Assembly: GCA_029204225.1 (NCBI GenBank)
Contig: CM055105.1
Location: 12,552,224 to 12,616,223 of the forward strand
From: Diphasiastrum complanatum
Taxonomy: Eukaryota > Streptophyta > Lycopodiopsida > Lycopodiales > Lycopodiaceae
Direction of reading: 5' to 3'
DNA length: 64,000 nt
The position numbers and the translations under genes were made by a program. Numbering within the stretch: the first letter of the stretch is position 1; each line of letters begins with the position of its first letter. Positions 57,190-64,000 of the stretch are shown piece by piece. The notes under the pieces were generated by a model. The model did not search any database and had not been told where the DNA came from. It saw nothing but the letters and a program-made list of their open reading frames with translations.

Positions 57190-57966
57190 GGGTTATCTTG
57201 TGCGAGGGTTCTTTAGCTGTTTTTGCAGGTAAAAACCCTAATATCTTTCAGATCTCTGGGAAATAACTCTTGCAAGCTTCACAGTAGCTGGATTTGGGTC
57301 AGATCTCACTATAGAATTCTCTGCGAGAGTTAACTCTCGCAAGAAGTGAAAATTTCATTGTCTGCGAGGATTCAAAATCACTTTTTGTGCTTGATCTTCA
57401 CCAGATCTTCATACTAACTCTCGCAGGCTTTATCACTGATGTAATTTGACATTCTGAATCGATTGAGAGGGTCTACGAGAGTTCTTATTAGAAGGATTTG
57501 TTGGATCTTCACTTTTTAGCGATTTTTTACACTTAAATCCAATTTTCTTCTCCCTGGAATCAAACTAACTCTCGCAAGCTCTTCTGTGTCCTAGTCTCAC
57601 TGAGATAGAACTTCAGAATCCTCTACGAGAGTTCTTGACCACTGGAACTGAAAATTTCACTGTCTACGAGGGTTCACTCATACTTTCCCGTCTTTTTTTC
57701 ACTGGAAACGCTTGCACAGGCACTTAATCATCAAACTAACTCTCGCAGGCTTCTCTGTGTCTTGGTCTCACTAAGATGGAACTTCAGAGGGCTCTGCAAG
57801 AGTTCTTATGAAGATTTGAATTTTTTTGGATTTTTTCAAAGGTAATTTTGAATTTTTTTATGATTTTTCTCTGCTTTTTACAATCTGCTTGGAACTAACT
57901 CTCGCAGGCTTCTATGCAAGTCTGGGACAGTACCCTAGAGTTGCAACCAGTCATGCAAGGGTTAAT
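57183..57966 (-). repeat. Motif block 1: inverted TGCGAGAGTT / AACTCTCGCA array in gag leader
   Basis: About 15 copies. The pattern on + is AACTCTCGCAGGCTTCT followed about 55-60 bp later by TCTACGAGAGTTCTT. This paired unit occurs at about 57416-57486, 57566-57636 and 57737-57806, with half units near 57201, 57263, 57896 and 57951. At 57321-57343 two copies meet as TGCGAGAGTTAACTCTCGCA, a 20-base perfect palindrome. Words between paired units (CTGTGTC.TGGTCTCACT.AGAT) are also shared, so the array has units of about 150-170 bp. Confidence 0.9.
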
Positions 57967-58259
57967 TCCCACTGATTATGGAGATATAAAAATCTGATGA
58001 GTTTTTTTGGCTCTTTTTCCCTCCAAAACACAGGTTGGTGTGTTTTTTGAGTTTTTGTGGATGATTGGTTTGGTTTTCAAGCCCTTAGAGGTTGTTTAGT
58101 GCCTCCTCTACCCTCTCACACCTCCTCCGCTAGTTGTGAACAGTCCAAACACAAAATAATACAGAAAACTAACTCTAAACTCCCAAAAATCTACCTAAAC
58201 TACTCTAAAAAAGCAAGAAAATAGCTAAAATGCAACTAAACTAGTTAGTGGAAACCTAT
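57967..58259 (-). other. Element E leader next to the primer site
   Basis: About 290 bp between the primer site and motif block 1. No coding similarity or repeated motif was noticed. It is A/T rich with runs of CTAAACT. Confidence 0.5.
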
Positions 58260-58277
58260 CCCCGACAACGACGCCAC
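58260..58277 (-). other. Element E primer binding site (tRNA-Asp type)
   Basis: On the minus strand TGGCGTCGTTGTCGGGGA follows the LTR end (..CCCCACA) after one base. Plant tRNA-Asp would give TGGCGCCGTTGCCGGGG, so two C-to-T changes are present. The other elements here with a visible primer site use initiator tRNA-Met. Confidence 0.8.
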
Positions 58278-59094
58278 TGTGGGGTCGAAGATCTCTCGTA
58301 GTATAGCCCTTCCGCCTGTCAACAAAGGTTAGATCACTGGATAGGTGCCTAACTATGCATAGATGCTACTTTTAGTTAATTTCCTACTTTCTCCCTTAAC
58401 TCTACTCACCACTATACTACTCCTCTTTAACTCTACTCCTCTACACTAACATTCATCATAGTTTGGTTGAAGGGAAGGAATGGAAAAGAAGAGATTGAGA
58501 AGAGAAGAGAAAGGGAGAGAAAGAGAGTGAGGGTGGAGGTTAACTCAAATGCTCCTTATGCTTGCTAATGAAAAAACATTCACTATGGCAAACAATAAAC
58601 ATGGAAATAGAAAGCAATAGAAAACACAACCAAGAGCAATAGCAAGTAGTGAATAGCAAATGAGGATGCTTCTCTTCCAAAAATGGTAGAGTTTCCTCTT
58701 TCTCATTAAGCATCCAAATAGTGTACAAATGGTGTCTTTTTATAAAATGGGGAAGGCCCTTGCCCCTCAATCTTATTGGCTAATATTCACAATGATCCTA
58801 ACCATTCATCTTGGACCCAACTTGATCCAAGGGTCCACAAAAAGTACATTAGAAATCACAAGATTCATGTGAGTCCCAATTTAAACCCAACTCTAAAATG
58901 TGATCTCTAAGTTTAAAAATGACATTGGGCCTCTAGTTTTATTTTAATTACGAGGCCCAAGTCAAGTTTATTTTATTTACAACAATTGCGTGCTCATTGG
59001 GCCATGGGCTTATACACGCAGGATGCCATGCCCTCGCAACACATTTTACTGGAGGATTTTATTTATTTTCGCTTTGTTGGGAATACCCCCAACA
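58278..59094 (-). repeat. Element E 5' LTR (right copy)
   Basis: 817 bp, TG..CA. On the minus strand it begins TGTTGGGGGTATTCCCAACA, a 7-bp-stem palindrome. A TATA-like TTTTATAAAA (near 58738-58748) is a candidate promoter. 12 substitutions separate it from the left copy, most of them transitions. Confidence 0.94.
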
Positions 59095-59099
59095 GGTTT
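59095..59099 (+). repeat. Target-site duplication of element E, right
   Basis: GGTTT, identical to 45681-45685; immediately after it gypsy D RT resumes as ACCACCGTCTAGGTC. Confidence 0.95.
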
Positions 59100-61123
59100 A
59101 CCACCGTCTAGGTCAGTAGACCACAAGATTGAGGTAATTCCAGGAAGTCAACCTGTCTCTAGACAACCTTATAGGTTCTCTCAGAAAGAGGAGACAAAGA
59201 TTTCAAATCAAATGGGACATACACAACCTAGTAAATCACCATGGGGCGCTTCTGTTCTTCTTAAAGCGAAGAAAGATGGAGGTTTCCAGATGTGTGTGGA
59301 TTACAAGGGGCTTAATAAAGTGAATATAAAGAATAAATATCCATTACCCAGGATGGATGACCTTGTAGATCGCTTGGGTGGAGCACGGTATTCCACCAAG
59401 ATAGATCTCATGATAGGGTACCATCAAATAAGGATTAAGTTGGAAGATGTCCAAAAGACAAGATTTCGTTCTAGATTTGGTCATTATGAATTTCTAGTAT
59501 TGCCATTTGGATTAACGAATGCTCCAGCAATGTTCCAGCAAATGATGAACGATTTATTGTTTCCATATTTGGGGAGATTTGTGGTTGTATTCTTAGACGA
59601 CATTCTCATTTACAGTAAATTCTTGGTGGAACATGTAGAACACTTAAAAATCGTCTTGATGAAACTCCGTCGGGAGTTACTCTACGCTAAAGAGTCCAAG
59701 TGTGAATTCTTTAAGCAAGAGTTGCTTTATGTCGGTCATAAGATCACAGTAAATGGAATCAAGATTGACGAGGATAAAATCAAGATTGTGATTGAGTGGC
59801 CAATTCCGGGAACTGTGAGGCAGGTAAAGTCTTTTTTAGGTTTTACACTTTTCTTCAAGAGATTTATTGAGGATTATGCTAAGTTAGTAGCACCGCTTAA
59901 TAATCTGACAAAATGAATTGTTAATAAAAAGAAAAAGAGGAATCAACCTAGTCTGCTTGTTGTTTGGAACGAGGAATTGAATCAATGTTTTGGGAAACTT
60001 AAAACAATAATTGTTTCAGCTCCCGTGTTACAAATTGCAAATCCAGATTTACCTTACGTCATGAGAACGGACGCAAGTGATGTTGCAGTTGGAGCGGTTC
60101 TATTACAAATGGATAGGCCATTAGCGTTTGAGAGCAAAAAATTCACTGGTCCTCAGTTGCGTTATACTATGCAGGAAAATGAATTGTTTCTATAGTCCAT
60201 GCACTTAGAACCTAGAGACACTACTTGTATGGTAGTAAGTTTGTAGTGTATACGGATCACCAGCTTCTTAATTATTTTTGTAATCAACATGATCTTTGGG
60301 GGAGAAAAGCTCGATGGGCTGAATTGATGCAAGAATTCGATCATGAAATCCGTTACATAAGAGACACCTCTAATCAAGTTGCAGATGCTCTTAGTCGGAT
60401 CGGTGAACTGAACGAGTTGTCATTCACCCAGATTTCTACGGATCTATATCTTTTGCTGAGAGGCAAATATGAATCAGATTCCCATTTTGGTCACATTTGG
60501 AACATTGTTCAGACCGGAAGAAATGTGGACAGTGTTGAGTCAAAAACACATGGGACTCAACTAACTAAGAAAGATAAGAAGATTGTGGAACAATTTACCA
60601 TTCGAGATGGATTACTATTTCGGAATGGAAAAGTTTGCGTACCGGGTGTTTCTGAGCTCAAACGGAAGATTTTGTTTGAATGTCATGACATACCCTGTGC
60701 AGAACATCTCGGTATACACATGACTCTGGACTTGGTTAAGAGGGAATTTTATTGGCCAAAGCTCAAGCCATATGTCGAGTTATATGTTGGTAAATGCAAG
60801 CCTTGTCAACTAGCAAAGGTTGAACGCCATAAGGCAGGTAGTTTGTTGCATCCGTTAGATATCCCAGATAAGAAATGGGAAAGCATATCTATGGATTTTA
60901 TAGTTACGTATATTTCTCATAGGCAATCTCATTGGGAAGATTACCTCCACTGGTTGAGTTTGCATATAATAGTAGAAAACATTCTGCTACAGGTTACAGT
61001 CCTTTTATGCTTATGTATGGTTTTCAACCTAGATCTCCAGTAAATGTTGAGACGAAGTCTGTTAAGATCTAGAAGGTTGCTGATTTTTTGCATGATATGC
61101 AAGAAATGTTGCAAGTGGCTAAG
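59095..61123 (+). pseudogene. Gypsy D pol, right part (RT, RNase H, deleted integrase)
   Basis: RT is open to 59916 with [20 protein letters not shown] and the catalytic box [12 protein letters not shown] (about 59583-59618). A stop (TGA) lies at 59914-59916. RNase H has MRTDASDVAVGAVLLQ and YTDHQLLNYF. Integrase begins with the zinc region (ECHDIPCAEHLGIH.. CKPCQLAKVER) and SMDFIV at 60890-60906. It then jumps straight to YISHRQSHWEDYLHWL. About 130 residues containing the second Asp and the Glu of the DDE core are missing. The sequence is cut at 61123 by an LTR of the F/G family. Gypsy D cannot be autonomous. Confidence 0.9.
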
Positions 61124-61568
61124 TATTAGGGACCCAACTCTCACGGGTCCCAAACCCAGACTTGAGACTGGACAATGACTGGGCCTGTAGACTTGACCAG
61201 TGACTCATGGACCTGCATGGTTGCCACGTGTCATGATCCAGGAGTGCACATGGCTTGGAGTCTCTCTCCTTGGAGGTATACAAGGGGAGGAGGACTCATT
61301 TGCCATCCATTCTGTCTACCTAGGAGGAGATGGATGGAGAGCGTGTGCATGGCCAGGCTGTATTGCTAGCATGAGGCAGGAGATGGCTGAGAGCCTAGGC
61401 GGTGGTATGGGACGCCGTCTGGGATGGAGGTCGGATCCAGCTCGATACGGTCATAGGCTAGGGCATGGTGGGTGGACTCGGATTAAGTCCTATGGCGGGG
61501 TGGAACGTGAATCGTTCGGTCTCTTGTAGTTAACCGGCACCTGGAGGTGTGCAGTAAGTAAGATTGTA
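61124..61568 (+). repeat. LTR F, + orientation (about 445 bp)
   Basis: It begins TATTAGGGACCC (family start TGTTAGGGACCC, one change) right after truncated gypsy D, and ends ..AAGATTGTAACA. Eight to ten bases like a primer site (TATGGTATCA) follow, and then an inverted LTR. GGGACCC-aactctcac-GGGTCCC forms a terminal hairpin. Confidence 0.8.
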
Positions 61569-61575
61569 ACATATG

Positions 61576-62193
61576 GTATCAATCTTACTTACTGCAAACC
61601 TCTAGGTGCCGGTTAATTACAAGAGACTGAACGATTCACGTTCCACCCCGCCATAGGACCTAATCCGGGTCCACCCACTGTGCCCTGGCCTGTGACCATA
61701 TCAAGCTGGATCTGACCTCCATCCCAGACGACATCCCATACCACCGCCTAGGCTCTCAGCCATCTCCTAACCTCCAAGTGCCGGTTAACCACAAGAGGCC
61801 GAACGATTCACGTTCCACCCCGCCATAGGACCTAATCCGGGTCCACCCACCGTGCCCTGGCCTATGACCGTATCAAGCTGGATCCGACCTCCATCCAGAC
61901 GGTGTCCCATACCACCACCTAGGCTCTCAGCCATCTCCTGCCTCACGCTAGCAATACATCCTGGCCGTGCACACGCTCTCCATCCACCTCCTCCTAAGTA
62001 GATAGAATGGATGGCAAATGCGTCCTCCTCCCCTTGTATACCTCCAAGGAGAGAGACTCCAAGCCATGTGCACTCCTGGATCATGACACGTGGCAAACAT
62101 GCAGGTTCACGAGTCACTGGTTGAGTCTACAGGCCTAGTCATCGTTCAGTCTCAAGTCTGGTTGTGGGACCTGCGAGAGTTGGGTCCCTAACA
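61576..62193 (-). repeat. Gypsy G 3' LTR with internal 185-bp duplication
   Basis: Minus-strand LTR starting TGTTAGGGACCC at 62193 beside the polypurine tract. It is the inverted counterpart of LTR F. The segment from GCCGGTTAA.CACAAGAG to CTCAGCCATCTCCT appears twice (about 61606-61770 and 61784-61942). One copy lacks its U5 end, consistent with a duplication inside the LTR or a second truncated LTR. Its U5 end meets LTR F in a palindrome near 61549-61593. Confidence 0.8.
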
Positions 62194-62206
62194 TTCCCTC
62201 TTCCTT
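62194..62206 (-). other. Gypsy G polypurine tract
   Basis: On the minus strand AAGGAAGAGGGAA directly precedes the LTR start TGTTAGGG. Confidence 0.85.
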
Positions 62207-62220
62207 AAAATATTGCTTAT

Positions 62221-64000
62221 CTAAGGAAGGAATTCTGGGAATCTTAGTTTAAGGTCAAATTCTTTTTTCCAAGTGTCATCGTCCTCGGAATTTCCTTTCC
62301 AACGAACAAAGTACTCAGTTACATGCCGGTTTCTGAGTCCACGTTGACATACATCAACAATGGCCTGTGGTTCAGTAGGTACAAAGGATGATAGGTACTC
62401 CAACCGAACTAAGTCCTCCTGAGGCATTAAGTCATCCTTTCCACCAAGTCGTTCCTTTAAACGACTAATGTGAAAAACTGGATGTACCTTAACACCTTGA
62501 GGGAGTTCTAGCTGGTACGCATTTCGATGGAGTTTCTTTACTATACGGAATGGCCCTGCATAACGAGATGATAACTTAGGACATTTTTCAGTCCTTAGTA
62601 CCTTAGAATCTTTTGGAATTCTAAGATATACCCAAGCTCCCTCCTCAAAAACCCTAGGTTGTCGCTTTTGATTAGCGTAAAACTGGGCTCTATCTTGAGC
62701 CGTTTTTACATTTTCGCGAGCAACAGGCAACATTTCTTGCATATCATGTAGGAAATCTACTGCTACTTTAACCTTGAGGCCTTTGAGGCCCACTGAAATG
62801 GGAGCCCTAGGCTGGAAACCATACATCAGAGAAAATGGACTAAAATCTGTCGCTGAGTGCTTTGCGCTATTATACGCAAACTCAATCATTGGAAGGTACT
62901 TTTTCCAATCTGACTGTCTTTTGGAAACATATGCCCGAAGCATATCTTCCATAGACTAGTTTGTCCTCTATGTCTGACCATCCGATTCAGGATGATCTGA
63001 TGACCCCAAACTTAGAGTGGTCTCTAGTTTTTCAAAGACCGCTTGCCAGAATTTGCCAATGAACTTTGGATCTCGATCACTAACAATATCATTCGACAAA
63101 CCAAACAACCTGAACAACTTTTCCACGAAAAGCTACGCAAGTTCGGAAGCTTTGACAGTTTGCTTGGTTGGTATGAACTACGCCATTTTAGTTAACCTGT
63201 CAACTATTACCCAAATGGCATCATTTTGCTTCCCCGTCCGAGGTAGCCCAACCACAAAGTCCATGGAAATGCTTTCCCACTTTCTTTCGAGAATTTCCAA
63301 GGGCATTAACAAACCAGCTGTCTTAAGTCTTTCAGCTTTATTAACTTGGCATTGCGCACACTTGAAAACATATGTCTCCACTTGATTTTTTAAATTTGGC
63401 CAGTAAAAGTTTCTTTTTACTAAGTCAAGCGTCCTTTGAGAGCCAGGGTGCCCTGCACACGGGCTATCATGACATTCATGCAGGATTTGGGCCCTTATAT
63501 CATTATTTTCTGGCACACAAACTTTTCCATTCCGAAAAAGTAACCCATTCCTAATGGAATAGTCTTTTTGTATCTTGTCTTGAGGAGAAATCTTGGAATC
63601 ATGCATTCCAAGCTGATCACTAGATCTAGTAGAACCTGCCAGGACGTCTAGCCAAGTACGACCGAAGTACCTATCGGTCTTACACAAATCTCTTAAGGAC
63701 ATATACAACTCAGATTGGATCTCAGAAAAGTTTAACTGATTAACCTCTCCAATCTGGCTTAAGGCATCCGCGACACTATTAGAGGTACACATCCGGTACT
63801 CAATGTCATAATGAAATTCTTGGAGCATCTCTGACTATCTGGCCTTACGACCCCTAAGGTCGACCGCATCGTTAATATACTTTAACGCTTGATGATCAGT
63901 AACTATAGTAAACTGGGAGCCATACAAGTAATATCTCCAAACTTTTAGGGCATTAATGACAGCAAAAAGTTCCTTGTCATAGGTGGAATACCGCCTTTGA
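62221..64000 (-). pseudogene. Gypsy G pol (RNase H end, integrase, chromodomain), partial
   Basis: The element runs off the right edge. Near 63990-63830 RNase H ends (YDKELFAVINALKVWRYYLY, TDHQALKYI). Integrase: [47 protein letters not shown], then SDGQT-stop-RTN-stop at about 62970-62950. The stop replaces the catalytic Glu of DDE. 62952-62221 is open and includes the integrase C-terminus and a chromodomain-like end (EYFVRWKGNSEDDDTWKKEF). Other stops occur near 63840, 63180 and 63140. It is a chromovirus like gypsies A and B. Confidence 0.9.

Larger units (their letters stand above)
45686..59094 (-). mobile_element. Element E: 13.4-kb Tat/Athila-like LTR retrotransposon nested in gypsy D
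   Basis: The order along the minus strand is LTR, tRNA-Asp-type primer site, motif-rich leader, gag, protease, RT, RNase H, integrase, second motif block, accessory ORF, LTR. The 817-bp LTRs have no indels and I count 12 substitutions; the flanks are perfect GGTTT repeats. Integrase ends without a chromodomain, and the RT (FLDDLCVHG, LGHIVS..GI) and integrase (GGGHFA.., WWPT, FEKWGLDYIGPI) belong to the non-chromovirus branch. It is a recent insertion, yet coding parts carry stops and shifts, so it was probably mobilised in trans or decayed after insertion. Confidence 0.92.

Overview
The window is nuclear DNA of a land plant with large introns and a heavy retrotransposon load. The proteins point to a seed-free vascular plant (fern-like) or a gymnosperm, but the taxon is only an inference. 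No prokaryotic gene, CRISPR array or convincing RNA gene was seen.

The only host gene recognised is the 3' half of a cytosolic tryptophanyl-tRNA synthetase (TrpRS, WARS) on the + strand, from 812 to 32713. Nine exons with GT..AG borders encode about 225 C-terminal residues without a stop or frameshift. They include the KMSAS catalytic loop and the C-terminal region. The N-terminal exons lie to the left of the window. Eight introns separate these exons; the sixth is about 19.8 kb and is filled with transposons.

Region by region. 1-5900: small exons, a 32-bp-arm hairpin, a minisatellite, and a gypsy reverse transcriptase scrap. 5898-25688 (intron 6): copia remnant (-), LINE (+), gypsy A (+) fused in frame to the LINE, gypsy B (+), a head-to-tail LTR-LTR junction, gypsy C (+, gag only), a TIR element with a GC-rich core, and a hAT transposase pseudogene (+). 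25689-32713: last three exons, with a decayed gypsy (-) in intron 7. 32714-35817: no recognisable feature. 35818 to about 40340: a copia element (-) with two LTRs but no reverse transcriptase or RNase H. About 41526-61123: gypsy D (+), split by element E (45686-59094, -). E is a 13.4-kb Tat/Athila-like element with 817-bp LTRs differing at 12 positions and a perfect GGTTT target duplication. It carries a long accessory ORF after integrase. Arrays of a TGCGAGAGTT-like motif lie in front of both gag and the accessory ORF. 61124-64000: head-to-head LTRs, then the 3' half of gypsy G (-), which runs off the window.

The order of events read from the nesting is: D inserted, E inserted into D's reverse transcriptase gene, and the F/G element truncated D. 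B and C are close relatives that share gag. Nearly all element ORFs carry stops, frameshifts or lost catalytic residues; D's gag-protease is the notable intact one. The most unusual candidate system is element E: its accessory ORF (glutamine-rich coiled coil, Ser/Thr/Pro-rich middle) and the shared hairpin-like motif arrays placed before each of its coding blocks.
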